From positions 310,001 through 374,000 of the forward strand of contig NZ_MUNW01000059.1 of the NCBI RefSeq assembly GCF_002002725.1: DNA of 64,000 bases, given 5' to 3'. The translations under genes were made by a program, and so were the position numbers. This document shows positions 47,200 through 55,582 of the stretch, piece after piece (within the stretch, counting starts at the first letter, position 1; each line of letters begins with the position of its first letter). The notes beneath the pieces are model-generated. The model saw nothing but the letters and a program-made list of their open reading frames with translations, did no database searches and was not told where the DNA came from. The stretch comes from Sinorhizobium sp. A49 (GTDB lineage: Bacteria > Pseudomonadota > Alphaproteobacteria > Rhizobiales > Rhizobiaceae).

Positions 47200-48716
47200 C
47201 AGACTGCTGACAAACCCCTGGCGAGAGCTGGGGGTTTGTGATTCACTGGGATATGTTGAAGAAACCCGCTCCCGAACAGACTGCTCTCGAGATGGTGACG
47301 CTCGATAGCCTGGTTCCGAAGGATCACCTGCTTCGCAGAATAGACGCGGTGATCGACTTTTCCTTCATCCACGATCGTGTTGCCGGTCTTTACTGCGCCG
47401 ACAACGGCCGACCGCCGCTCGATCCGACCTTGATGTTCAAGGCGCTGTTCATCGGCTACCTGTTCGGCATCCGCTCGGAGCGCCAGCTGGTGCGCGAGAT
47501 CGAGGTCAATGTCGCCTATCGCTGGTTTCTGCGGATGAAGCTGACGGATGGTGTGTTCGACGCCTCGACACTTTCCCAGAACCGGCGTCGCCGCTTCAAC
47601 GACACGGACGTGGCTCAAGCCATCTTCGATCATATCGTCGAACAGGCGATCGGCCATGGGCTGGTCGACGGTACGGTGCTCTATACCGACTCCACCCATC
47701 TGAAGGCGAATGCCAACAAGGGCAAATACGATCTGCAAATGATCGAGAAGTCACGGTCCGACTACTGGGCCGATCTCGATCGGGCGATCGAGGCCGAGCG
47801 GACGCTGCATGGTCAGAAACCGTTGAAGGAGAAAGAGCGCGCGCCGGAGGTGAAGGCGACCAAGGTGTCGCGCAGCGATCCCGACAGCGGTTATATGGTG
47901 CGCGACGGCAAGCCGAAGGGCTTCTTCTATCTTGACCACCGCACGGTGGACGGCCGACACGCCATCATCACCGATACCCATGTCACCCCGGCCAATGTGC
48001 ATGACTCGATCGTCTATCTCGACCGACTGGACCGCCAGCGCCAGCGGTTCGCATTCGACGTCAAAGCCGTTGGTCTGGATGCCGGTTATGCCACATCCGG
48101 CATTGCGAAGGGACTTGAGCAGCGCGACATCCTCGGCGTTACCGGCTATCGCACTCCGACCCCACCCAAACCCGGCATGATGCGCAAGTCGAAGTTCGTC
48201 TACGAGGCTGAGACCGACGGCTATCGCTGCCCGCAAGGCCAACTGCTCGCCTACGCCACCACCGACCGCAACGGCTATCGCCATTATCGCTCCGACCCAT
48301 CGATCTGCCGCGACTGCCCGCTGCTGGCCTCCTGCACCACCAACGCCGCGGCGATCCGCACCATCACCCGTCATGTCTGGCAAGACGCCCGCGAGCGCAC
48401 TGATGCCCATCGCCTGACCCCCTGGGGCAAGGCGATCTACAAACGCCGCAAGGAGACGGTCGAACGCTCCTTCGCTGATGCCAAGCAGCTTCACGGCCAT
48501 CGCTATGCCCGCTTCCGAAGTCAAATCCGCGTCGCATGCCAGTGCCTGCTGGCAGCCGCAGCACAAAACATCAAGAAGATCGCAATGGCGCTGACCAAAG
48601 CACCAAAACAAGTCCCCGCCTGACCCGGTCCCGGCCAATCAACCAAGAAACCTCAGCGCAAAAACAAGATCAAAAACAAAACCCGCCGAAAAATCGACGG
48701 GTTTGTCAGCAGTCTG
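47200..48716 (+). mobile_element. IS1182-family insertion sequence (about 1.5 kb)
   Basis: Element bounded by perfect 18-bp terminal inverted repeats CAGACTGCTGACAAACCC (47200-47217 and 48699-48716), with one intact transposase gene. It is flanked by 21-bp palindromic direct repeats. Inside the left end is a hairpin ACAAACCCC/GGGGTTTGT (47210-47239), and inside the right end a near-perfect hairpin AAACCCGCCGA/TCGACGGGTTT; both probably block incoming transcription. No passenger genes. The intact ORF and perfect ends suggest recent insertion. Confidence 0.92.
47253..48623 (+). CDS. IS1182 family transposase
   Basis: 456 residues from the ATG at 47253 (a GTG at 47238 lies in the left-end hairpin). 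DDE residues, numbered from this ATG, are D146 in LYTDSTHLKAN, D276 in VGLDAGYAT and E404 in RKETVERSFADAK. A Cys cluster (CPQGQLLAY, CRDCPLLASC) lies in the C-terminal third, as in the family. The N-terminal FKALFIGYLFGIRSERQLV is the transposase DUF772 region. No frameshift, so it should be active. Confidence 0.93.
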   Translation: MLKKPAPEQTALEMVTLDSLVPKDHLLRRIDAVIDFSFIHDRVAGLYCADNGRPPLDPTLMFKALFIGYLFGIRSERQLVREIEVNVAYRWFLRMKLTDGVFDASTLSQNRRRRFNDTDVAQAIFDHIVEQAIGHGLVDGTVLYTDSTHLKANANKGKYDLQMIEKSRSDYWADLDRAIEAERTLHGQKPLKEKERAPEVKATKVSRSDPDSGYMVRDGKPKGFFYLDHRTVDGRHAIITDTHVTPANVHDSIVYLDRLDRQRQRFAFDVKAVGLDAGYATSGIAKGLEQRDILGVTGYRTPTPPKPGMMRKSKFVYEAETDGYRCPQGQLLAYATTDRNGYRHYRSDPSICRDCPLLASCTTNAAAIRTITRHVWQDARERTDAHRLTPWGKAIYKRRKETVERSFADAKQLHGHRYARFRSQIRVACQCLLAAAAQNIKKIAMALTKAPKQVPA

Positions 48717-48737
48717 AAGCCGCCCCAAGGGCGGCTT
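48717..48737. repeat. right copy of the palindromic direct repeat flanking the IS
   Basis: Identical to 47179-47199. On the minus strand it lies 44 bp after the infC stop, where a terminator is expected, but here the stem is followed by TT and then the IS end CAGACTG, so the T-run of the original terminator is missing. Confidence 0.8.
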
Positions 48738-48780
48738 CCTACCTGATACGTTGCGCGGACGATCCGTCCGTCAGCGGCGG

Positions 48781-49317
48781 TCAACGCGGAGCGAGGACCA
48801 TCATCATCTGGCGGCCTTCGAGCTTCGGCTCGGCTTCGACCTTGGCGATCGTCTGGGTGTCGTCCTTGACCTGAAGCAAGAGCTTCATCCCGAGTTCCTG
48901 GTGCGCCATTTCGCGGCCGCGGAACTTCAGGGTCACCTTGACCTTGTCGCCTTCTTCGAAGAATCGATTCATCGCCCGCATCTTCACTTCATAGTCATGC
49001 GTGTCGATGTTGGGACGCATCTTGATCTCTTTGATCTCGACGATCTTCTGCTTCTTGCGCGCTTCGGCCGCCTTCTTCTGGTTGGCGTATTTCAGCTTGC
49101 CGAGATCGAGGATCTTGCACACCGGCGGCTCGGAGTTCGGCGCGATCTCTACCAGATCAAGACCGGCCTCTTCCGCCATGCGGAGCGCCTGGTCGATCGG
49201 GACGGCACCGATATTCTGGCCTTCGGCATCGATAAGCTGAACCCGGGGTACCCGGATTTCCTTGTTTGAGCGCGGCCCCTCCTTGACGGGGGCGTCCGTT
49301 TTGAACGGTCTGCGAAT
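48781..49317 (-). CDS. infC: translation initiation factor IF-3, non-canonical ATT start
   Basis: 178 residues if started at ATT (49317-49315). GAGGAG lies 9 bp upstream. The frame from ATT gives [20 protein letters not shown], the normal rhizobial IF-3 N-terminus, whereas the first ATG (49179) would remove the N-terminal domain. [39 protein letters not shown] and [19 protein letters not shown] are diagnostic. IF-3 proofreads initiation and represses its own rare-start mRNA. Confidence 0.95.
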   Translation of the reverse strand: MRRPFKTDAPVKEGPRSNKEIRVPRVQLIDAEGQNIGAVPIDQALRMAEEAGLDLVEIAPNSEPPVCKILDLGKLKYANQKKAAEARKKQKIVEIKEIKMRPNIDTHDYEVKMRAMNRFFEEGDKVKVTLKFRGREMAHQELGMKLLLQVKDDTQTIAKVEAEPKLEGRQMMMVLAPR

Positions 49318-49534
49318 GGTCGTACTCTCCTCGAGCTGTTTCCGAAATGCGGTTCAATTATTGTCGGCGCGGCCTTGGCCGAAATGCTTCAATCTGCCGC
49401 CGACGGCAATGTGTGAATTGCGACGCGAGAGTCAATAGCATGGCTTGCAGGGAAAATCACCACCTGTCGAAGCCAAGACGAATCTGTTTTAGAAAGAAAT
49501 TCGCCGCCAATCCGGGCATTTGGAGAGAATTGAG

Positions 49535-50344
49535 ATGCAAACGACGACAGCTGAAACCGAAACGACCTTCATCGAGGTTGGCAAGGATGCCGCCCGTCGA
49601 CGCATCGCCATGCGGATTCTGCGCGCGCAAAAGCCCTCCGAAAGGCTGGCTCTCGTATGGCTCGGCGGCTACCGTTCCGACATGACGGGCACGAAGGCCG
49701 TGGAGGTCGAGTGCCTGGCGAAAGACCGTGCAACCGACTGCATCCGCTTCGATTATTCCGGCCATGGCGCCTCGGGCGGAGCGTTCAAGGACGGCACGAT
49801 CTCGCGCTGGTTGGAAGAGAGCCTTGCCGTGGTCGAACATTCCGCGCCCGAGCAACGCTTGATCCTGATCGGCTCGTCGATGGGCGGCTGGATCGCGCTC
49901 AGGCTGATCCAGGAGCTGCGTCAGCGCGGCATGGGCGAGCGCGTCGCCGGCCTGGTGCTGATCGCCCCTGCCCCCGACTTTACCGCCGACCTCATCGAGC
50001 CCAACCTGACGGAGACGGAGCAGCGCTCGCTTGAAGAGCGCGGCTATTTCGAGGAACCGTCCGAATACAGTCCCGAGCCCAACATCTATACGCGCGCCCT
50101 GATCGAGGATGGCCGCGACAACCGCGTGCTCGTCGGCACGATCACCACCGGCTGCCCGGTTCACATCCTCCAGGGCATGCGCGACCCGGATGTGCCCTAC
50201 GGCCACGCGCTGAAACTGATGGAGCACCTGCCCGCCGACGACGTCGTCATGACGCTGATCCGCGACGGCGACCATCGTCTTTCGCGCGAGGAAGACATTG
50301 CTAAAATGAAGCAGGCGATCGGCAATATGCTGCCTTCGGCTTAA
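49535..50344 (+). CDS. alpha/beta hydrolase, ABHD10/palmitoyl-thioesterase-like
   Basis: 269 residues from the ATG at 49535; a TTG at 49520 is an alternative. LVWLGGYRSDMTGTKA at about 40-55, RFDYSGHGASGGAFKDGTI and the nucleophile elbow LIGSSMGGWIALRL, with a final DGDHRLSRE histidine, match the mitochondrial ABHD10-like branch (acyl thioesterase or glucuronide hydrolase). The substrate here is unknown. Divergent from infC, with 217 bp between the starts. Confidence 0.86.
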   Translation: MQTTTAETETTFIEVGKDAARRRIAMRILRAQKPSERLALVWLGGYRSDMTGTKAVEVECLAKDRATDCIRFDYSGHGASGGAFKDGTISRWLEESLAVVEHSAPEQRLILIGSSMGGWIALRLIQELRQRGMGERVAGLVLIAPAPDFTADLIEPNLTETEQRSLEERGYFEEPSEYSPEPNIYTRALIEDGRDNRVLVGTITTGCPVHILQGMRDPDVPYGHALKLMEHLPADDVVMTLIRDGDHRLSREEDIAKMKQAIGNMLPSA

Positions 50345-50504
50345 GCCGTCAGGCCGGCGCACGACGCCCCTTTTACCCCCGATCTTCGAGGCCATGCGCT
50401 GCAGACCGCCTGCTGCGCATGGCTTTGCGCTGCATTTCGACGACGGCTTTAACCATAAAGTCCAATGCCCGAATCAGTAGATTGACTCTCCGTCTCCAAC
50501 GCTA

Positions 50505-50520
50505 TTAACTCTTTATTAAC
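50505..50520. promoter_or_regulatory. CtrA-type box TTAA-N7-TTAAC
   Basis: TTAACTCTTTATTAAC matches the full CtrA recognition sequence, TTAA-N7-TTAA(C), 112 bp before the BTLCP start codon. The surrounding 287-bp gap has no gene. CtrA is the alphaproteobacterial cell-cycle regulator; regulation of the downstream gene is inferred from position. Confidence 0.6.
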
Positions 50521-50631
50521 GATTAGAGCAGCGTGAGGCGGAAGACCTGAACAAGCTGCCCGCAACTCAGGATTGCGCGAATACGTCCGAACATGAAGAG
50601 TTCGGCATACCGCGTTACGCAGGGGACATGA

Positions 50632-51252
50632 ATGGCGTCTTGGACTGGAGTTAAGGGAAGTATCGCGGCGTTTTGCGCACTTTTCATTTCAGCAAACACG
50701 GCAATTCCCGCACAGGCGGGATCCTCTCCTTGGATGCAGACCGGCTCGGTTACTTCGCAGCCGATCGGACATTACGAGTTCTGCCAGAAGCACAAGGGCG
50801 AATGCAGCGTCAAGTCGAAGGCGACCGTGGCACCGCGTGTCACCGAACGCGGCTGGGCGACGATCCGTCAGGTCAACGCTTCCGTGAACCGTGAGATCAC
50901 GCCGGTAACCGATCAGGAACTCTTCGGCAGGGATGAAGTCTGGGCTTATCCGCAGGACGCCGGCGATTGCGAGGACTTCGTCCTCGAAAAGCGCAAGCGC
51001 CTGATGCGCAAGGGCTTTTCCGCAAGCGAACTGCTGATCACCGTCGTTCGCAAGCCCGATGGCGAAGGCCACGCGGTTCTGACCGTGCGCACCGCCCAGG
51101 GCGACTTCGTCCTCGACAACCTTGAAAACGGCGTGAAGCTCTGGACCCAGACGCCCTACCGCTATCTCAAGCGTCAGGCTTCGTTCAACAGCGGTCGCTG
51201 GGTGACCATCGACAATGGCGCGGAAGTGGTCGTCGGCTCGGTCGGCAACTGA
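50632..51252 (+). CDS. bacterial transglutaminase-like cysteine peptidase (BTLCP), exported
   Basis: 206 residues. Signal peptide 1-29 (cut near AQA). The catalytic Cys is in AGDCEDFVLEKRK, with His in GEGHAVLTVRT and Asp in FVLDNL, the BTLCP (DUF920) order. Some family members process adhesins or act in biofilm control with LapG-like logic; many rhizobial ones are uncharacterised periplasmic proteins. A CtrA-like box upstream suggests cell-cycle control. Confidence 0.88.
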   Translation: MASWTGVKGSIAAFCALFISANTAIPAQAGSSPWMQTGSVTSQPIGHYEFCQKHKGECSVKSKATVAPRVTERGWATIRQVNASVNREITPVTDQELFGRDEVWAYPQDAGDCEDFVLEKRKRLMRKGFSASELLITVVRKPDGEGHAVLTVRTAQGDFVLDNLENGVKLWTQTPYRYLKRQASFNSGRWVTIDNGAEVVVGSVGN

Positions 51253-51276
51253 TACGATCCAATACAGTTTCATGAG

Positions 51277-51302
51277 AAGGGCCGGTCGAACCGGCCCTTT
51301 TT
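51277..51302. terminator. bidirectional terminator between BTLCP and mbfA
   Basis: AAGGGCCGGT (51277-51286) and ACCGGCCCTT (51290-51299) pair perfectly around CGA. T-rich flanks on the plus strand continue to TTTTTC; the convergent mbfA gene ends 20 bp further on. Confidence 0.85.
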
Positions 51303-51322
51303 CGTTTCAAGCCGGTGCCTGA

Positions 51323-52306
51323 TCAGGCGTTGCCGATCAGGATGCCCGCGGCCAGCACCAGGCCGCCGCCCAGCACAACCTGGAATGCGGCACGCAGGAA
51401 CGGCGTTTCCATGTAGCGGTTCTGAATGAAGGCGATGGCCCAGAGTTCGAAGAAGACCACGACTGCCGCCGTGATGGTCGCCGTCCAGAAATGTGGAATG
51501 AGGTAGGGCAGCGCGTGGCCGAGACCGCCGAGCGCGGTCATGATGCCCGAGGCAAGACCCCGCTTGATCGGCGAACCGCGTCCGGAAAGCTTGCCGTCGT
51601 CATGGGCAGCCTCGGTGAAGCCCATGGAAATACCGGCACCGACCGAAGCCGACAGGCCGACGAGGAAAGTCTGCCAGGTATCCTGGGTCGCGAAGGCCGC
51701 CGCGAAGATCGGCGCCAGCGTCGAGACCGAGCCATCCATCAACCCCGCCAGCCCCGGCTGAACGTAAGTCAGGATGAACTGTCGGCGGGCGGTCTGATCC
51801 TCCTCCTCGCGCACGTCGTCCGGCGTGTGCTTTTCGCCCAGCCTGCGCGCGAGCGATTCATGCGTTTTTTCCGCGATCGCCAGATCCCCCAGCAGCTTGC
51901 GTGTCGCCGCATCCTGGGTGCGCGCTGCCGCCTCGACATAGAAACGATGCGCAGTCTCCTCCATTGCCTCGGCTTCCGCACGCGCCTTTTCGATCGGCAT
52001 TTCTCCGATCAGCCAGTCGGGCTTGCGATCGGGAAAGTCGCGAACATGCTCGCGGCGGATAAGCGGGATGCGGTTGCCGAAACGCTGGACATGCATGTCG
52101 ATCAGCCATTGGCGATGATGGCTCTCTTCCTCAGCCATCTCCTCGAACACTTTTGCCGAGTGCGGATATTTTTCTCTGAGCGCATCGGCATAGGCGAGAT
52201 AGATGCGGCCATCATCCTCCTCGGAGGAAATCGCCAGCGCCAGGATTTCCTGTTCGTTGAGGGAGAGAAACGGACGTTTGGAGCGGGAGAAGAGACGGGA
52301 GAACAT
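51323..52306 (-). CDS. mbfA: membrane-bound ferritin MbfA (ferritin-like plus VIT1-type domain)
   Basis: 327 residues. Residues 15-155 are a ferritin-like/rubrerythrin-type four-helix domain with AISSEEDDGRIYLAYADAL and EEMAEEESHHRQWL, and a second EEThE-type motif EAMEETAHRFY. Residues 175-327 hold four to five membrane helices with DGSVSTLAPIFAAAFA and GISMGFTEAAHDDG, as in VIT1/CCC1 transporters. MbfA exports iron and protects against H2O2 in Bradyrhizobium and Agrobacterium. An ICE box overlaps its promoter. Confidence 0.93.
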   Translation of the reverse strand: MFSRLFSRSKRPFLSLNEQEILALAISSEEDDGRIYLAYADALREKYPHSAKVFEEMAEEESHHRQWLIDMHVQRFGNRIPLIRREHVRDFPDRKPDWLIGEMPIEKARAEAEAMEETAHRFYVEAAARTQDAATRKLLGDLAIAEKTHESLARRLGEKHTPDDVREEEDQTARRQFILTYVQPGLAGLMDGSVSTLAPIFAAAFATQDTWQTFLVGLSASVGAGISMGFTEAAHDDGKLSGRGSPIKRGLASGIMTALGGLGHALPYLIPHFWTATITAAVVVFFELWAIAFIQNRYMETPFLRAAFQVVLGGGLVLAAGILIGNA

Positions 52307-52320
52307 CGACGAAAGCCTTC

Positions 52321-52337
52321 TTTAGAATTATTCTAAA
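52321..52337 (-). promoter_or_regulatory. iron control element (Irr-binding site)
   Basis: TTTAGAATTATTCTAAA is a perfect 7-3-7 palindrome (TTTAGAA-N3-TTCTAAA), the known ICE consensus, 15 bp upstream of the mbfA start. Irr represses mbfA-type genes when iron is low, so the gene should be induced by iron sufficiency. The site also lies about 130 bp from the divergent NlpC/P60-like gene. Confidence 0.85.
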
Positions 52338-52469
52338 ATAGAAACCCCGAGAATGTGCGTCAAGGCCAAAGCCATGCAATCACGCGACAATCACTCGACA
52401 GAGTGTCGCGGCTCGGCCACCATATACGTGCATGCGAATCCCCCTTCCGTCGCTGGAGCAATCGCCTCC

Positions 52470-53279
52470 ATGAAGACCATCTACCCGCTTTCCGAAAGCA
52501 AGGATACGTTTCTGGACCGGCTTGGCGCCCGTATGGCCGCCCGGTTGCAGACGCAGACGCTTGGCTATGAACCCTACACGCCATCCGACCAGGAAACGCT
52601 GGCGCGCACGCTACGCCCGGGCGACGTCCTGTTGATCGAGGGCAATCAGAAGGTTTCCGCTGCGATCAAATATCTGACCCAGTCGACCTGGTCGCACGCG
52701 GCGTTTTTTGCCGGCGACCAGATGCCGCTGACGCTCGACCAGGCAACCCTGCCGGCCATCGAAAGGCCACAACTGATCGAAGTGAATATCGGCGAAGGCT
52801 GCGTCGCCGTGCCTTTGAAGAAATATGCGTCGTTCAACACGCGCATCTGCCGACCGGTGGCGCTGACGCCCGACGACCGCTCCGCGCTGGTCGGCTTCAT
52901 GATCTCCCGGCTCGGCATGAAGTACGACCTGAAGAACATTCTCGACATGCTGCGCTATTTCATGCCGGCACCGCCGGTGCCGGTGCGTTGGCGACGACGC
53001 CTGCTGGCGCTTGGATCCGGCGATCCGACGCGGGCGATCTGCTCGACGCTGATTGCCGAAGCCTTCGAGCAGATCCGGTACCCGATCCTGCCGGAGGTCA
53101 CGCGTGCACCCGGTCGGGCATCGGCCACCTCGACCTATTCGCGCGAAGAAATCCTGCATATCCGCCACTACTCGCTCTACACGCCGCGAGACTTCGATCT
53201 CTCGCCGTTCTTTTCGATCGTCAAGCCGACACTCGAATTCGGCTTCGACTACAAGCGACTGCGCTGGAACGGAGACTGA
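52470..53279 (+). CDS. YiiX/YebB-like NlpC/P60 superfamily protein
   Basis: 269 residues from the ATG at 52470; the frame is open to 52353, but that part covers the mbfA promoter region. LRPGDVLLIEGNQKVSAAIKYLTQSTWSHAAFF at about 48-80 carries the His, and AICSTLIAEAFEQIRYPILP the catalytic Cys, in circularly permuted order. Bacterial relatives are lipid- or peptidoglycan-linked hydrolases. Function unknown. Confidence 0.8.
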   Translation: MKTIYPLSESKDTFLDRLGARMAARLQTQTLGYEPYTPSDQETLARTLRPGDVLLIEGNQKVSAAIKYLTQSTWSHAAFFAGDQMPLTLDQATLPAIERPQLIEVNIGEGCVAVPLKKYASFNTRICRPVALTPDDRSALVGFMISRLGMKYDLKNILDMLRYFMPAPPVPVRWRRRLLALGSGDPTRAICSTLIAEAFEQIRYPILPEVTRAPGRASATSTYSREEILHIRHYSLYTPRDFDLSPFFSIVKPTLEFGFDYKRLRWNGD

Positions 53280-53295
53280 CCGGCAGGAAAACCGG

Positions 53296-54537
53296 TCAGA
53301 TGTTGAGGTCGAGCGCCTGCTCGCGGGCGATGAAGTCGCGCTGGCGGTCGGTGATGTAATCGCGCACGATCGGCGCGGCGTCACGCGACCGCGACAGCTG
53401 CATATGGAAGACGAGCTGGCTGCCGGTGCGAAACATCATTTCGGCGCTGATCAGATAGAACTCCCACATGCGGGCAAAGCGCTCGTCATACATCGCGATC
53501 ACCTTGTCGCGGTTGGCCTCGAACCGCGCGCCCCAATGCGCCAGCGTCGTGGCGTAATGCACCCGCAGGAATTCAAGATCGGAGACCCAGAGGCTGTTGC
53601 GCTCGACGACGTCAAAAACCTCGGACAGTGCCGGCGAATAGGCGCCGGGGAAGATGTACTTGCGCAGCCACGCGCTCGCCATGCCCGGCGGGCTCATGTG
53701 ACCGATCGAATGCAGCACGGCCACGCCGTCATCCGGCATCAAAGCATTGAGCTTCTTGAAGAACTCGTCGTAGTGATGCACGCCGACATGCTCGAACATG
53801 CCGACGGAAACAATACGATCGAATGGCCCCTGAACATCGCGATAGTCTTTGAGTTCAAAGCGAACGCGGTCGGCAAGCCCTGCGGCCTTGGCCCTTTGGG
53901 TCGCCAGCGCCTGCTGTTCCTTCGAAAGCGTGACCCCAAGCACCTCGACGTTTTCGAGCTTGGCCAGGTACATTGCCAGATCGCCCCAGCCGGAACCGAT
54001 ATCGAGCACCTTCATGCCCGGCTCCAGGCAGAGCTTGGAGGCAAGCAGGCGCAGCTTGTTGCGCTGGGCCTTTTCCAGGCTCTCGTCCGGCTCGCGGAAG
54101 TAGGCGCAGGAATAGAGCATGTTCTCGTCGAGGAACAACTTGTAGAAGTCGTTGCCAAGGTCATAGTGATGGGCGACGTTCTCCTGCGCCTTGCCCTTAG
54201 GATTGGCCTGCTGGCGCTTGCGGAAGCGCATCTTGATGGCGCGCAGCACCTTCTGGATCGGGTAGGAGCCGAGCGACAGCCGGTTGATCGAAAACAGCGT
54301 CAGGAAATCCTTGAGCGTCGAGCCTTCCTCGAAGCGCATGGTGCCGTCCATGTAGGCCTCGCCGGCCGCCAGCTCCGCATTGAAGACGAGGCTGCGATAG
54401 AGCTTCTTGTCGGTGAGCCGCATCGTCACCTCTGGCCCGGGTTCGCCGGAGAAGACATGCCTCTTGCCATCGGCGTCGATCACCGTCAGGCGACCCTTGC
54501 GAATGAACGACTTCATCATGTGCGACAATGGAAACAT
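53296..54537 (-). CDS. cfa: cyclopropane-fatty-acyl-phospholipid synthase
   Basis: 413 residues from the ATG at 54537 with GAGAGGG upstream. The N-terminal lipid-binding domain (1-130) precedes a methyltransferase with AHHYDLGNDFYKLFLDENML, VLDIGSGWGDLAMYLA and SVGMFEHVGVHHYDEFF. The C-terminal HYATTLAHWGARFEANRDKV is typical. It methylenates unsaturated fatty acids in membrane phospholipids using SAM. Ends 16 bp from the convergent NlpC-like gene; a small hairpin covers both stop codons. Confidence 0.95.
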   Translation of the reverse strand: MFPLSHMMKSFIRKGRLTVIDADGKRHVFSGEPGPEVTMRLTDKKLYRSLVFNAELAAGEAYMDGTMRFEEGSTLKDFLTLFSINRLSLGSYPIQKVLRAIKMRFRKRQQANPKGKAQENVAHHYDLGNDFYKLFLDENMLYSCAYFREPDESLEKAQRNKLRLLASKLCLEPGMKVLDIGSGWGDLAMYLAKLENVEVLGVTLSKEQQALATQRAKAAGLADRVRFELKDYRDVQGPFDRIVSVGMFEHVGVHHYDEFFKKLNALMPDDGVAVLHSIGHMSPPGMASAWLRKYIFPGAYSPALSEVFDVVERNSLWVSDLEFLRVHYATTLAHWGARFEANRDKVIAMYDERFARMWEFYLISAEMMFRTGSQLVFHMQLSRSRDAAPIVRDYITDRQRDFIAREQALDLNI

Positions 54538-54762
54538 GCAGACCCTCTCGTGACAGAAACGCCGTAGCGTCGGCATCCTAGCACCCGTTTTTCGAAATGC
54601 TCCCCCTAAATTTGCGGTTGCTTACTCAGCCGCTGCCGCAGCTTCTAGGCCTTGCGGCGCCGCGGCATTGATGACGCATCGACGACGCTGTAATTCTTTG
54701 AATTTGCGTCAGATTCCGCACCTCGAAGATTAACGATCGAAGGAACCTGCCGTAGAAACGGC

Positions 54763-54797
54763 AACGGGGACGGCAGGTTGAACCTGCCGTCCCCGTT
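54763..54797. terminator. long perfect hairpin downstream of efp
   Basis: AACGGGGACGGCAGGTT (54763-54779) is inversely repeated at 54781-54797. A further AACCTGCCGT copy is at 54744-54753. The minus strand after the stem has no T-run, so it is either a terminator of unusual type or an mRNA-stabilising structure after efp. Confidence 0.5.
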
Positions 54798-54835
54798 TCA
54801 CGCGATCATTCGATCGTGCAGGTCCTCAGACCGTG

Positions 54836-55405
54836 TCAGTCCTTGGCGCGCTCGACATAGGAGCCGTCTTCGGTCGCGATGATGACGCGGGTACCGGCCT
54901 GGATATGCGGCGGAACGAGCGTGCGAACGCCGTTCGACAGAATAGCCGGCTTGTAGGACGACGACGCCGTCTGGCCCTTGACGACCGGCTCGGTCTCGGT
55001 GATTTCGAGCGTCACGTGGCGCGGCAGGTCGATGGCGATCGCCAGGCCTTCGTGGATCGAAAGAATGCAGGCCATGCCTTCCTGCAGGTAGGCCTTGAGG
55101 TCGCCGATGTCGTCGGTGGTCATGACCAGCTGGTCGTAGCTTTCCGGGTTCATGAAGTGGAAGCCTTCGCCATCTTCATAAAGGAAGGTGTGCTCGCGGT
55201 CTTCGACAAAGGCACGCTCGACCTGCTCGGTCGTACGGTAGCGCTCGGAAACCTTCACGCCGTCGGAAATGCGGCGCATGTCGACCTGGGTGACCGGCGT
55301 GCCCTTGCCCGGGTGGAAGTTCTGCGCGGTCAGAACGACATAGAGCTTGCCGTCAACGTCGAGAACGTTGCCCTTGCGGACAGATGAAGCGATGACCTTG
55401 ACCAT
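54836..55405 (-). CDS. efp: elongation factor P
   Basis: 189 residues from the ATG at 55405 with AAGGAAG upstream. KOW-like domain I has [17 protein letters not shown] with Lys34 at the tip of the loop, the site of beta-lysylation. Domains II and III are OB folds ending in [21 protein letters not shown] relieves ribosome stalling at polyproline. Divergent from epmA-epmB, which encode the modifying enzymes. Confidence 0.97.
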   Translation of the reverse strand: MVKVIASSVRKGNVLDVDGKLYVVLTAQNFHPGKGTPVTQVDMRRISDGVKVSERYRTTEQVERAFVEDREHTFLYEDGEGFHFMNPESYDQLVMTTDDIGDLKAYLQEGMACILSIHEGLAIAIDLPRHVTLEITETEPVVKGQTASSSYKPAILSNGVRTLVPPHIQAGTRVIIATEDGSYVERAKD

Positions 55406-55582
55406 TAGTCTTCCTTGTAACAGAGGTATGCGCGACACGGCGCGCCGGGAAAGCCGGCCCCGAAAGACGCGAAAATATGATATCGCGCCGCCACTACCCT
55501 AATTTCGTGCAAATAGCCAGCCTGCGCCGGCATTGGCGCGAAGAAAGCCCTGGGGCGCGAAGAAAGCCTGGACCGAACGACC

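Noticed and set aside
47200-48716. Composite transposon carrying accessory genes
   Set aside because: Only one IS copy is present, with no second copy or passenger genes in the window.
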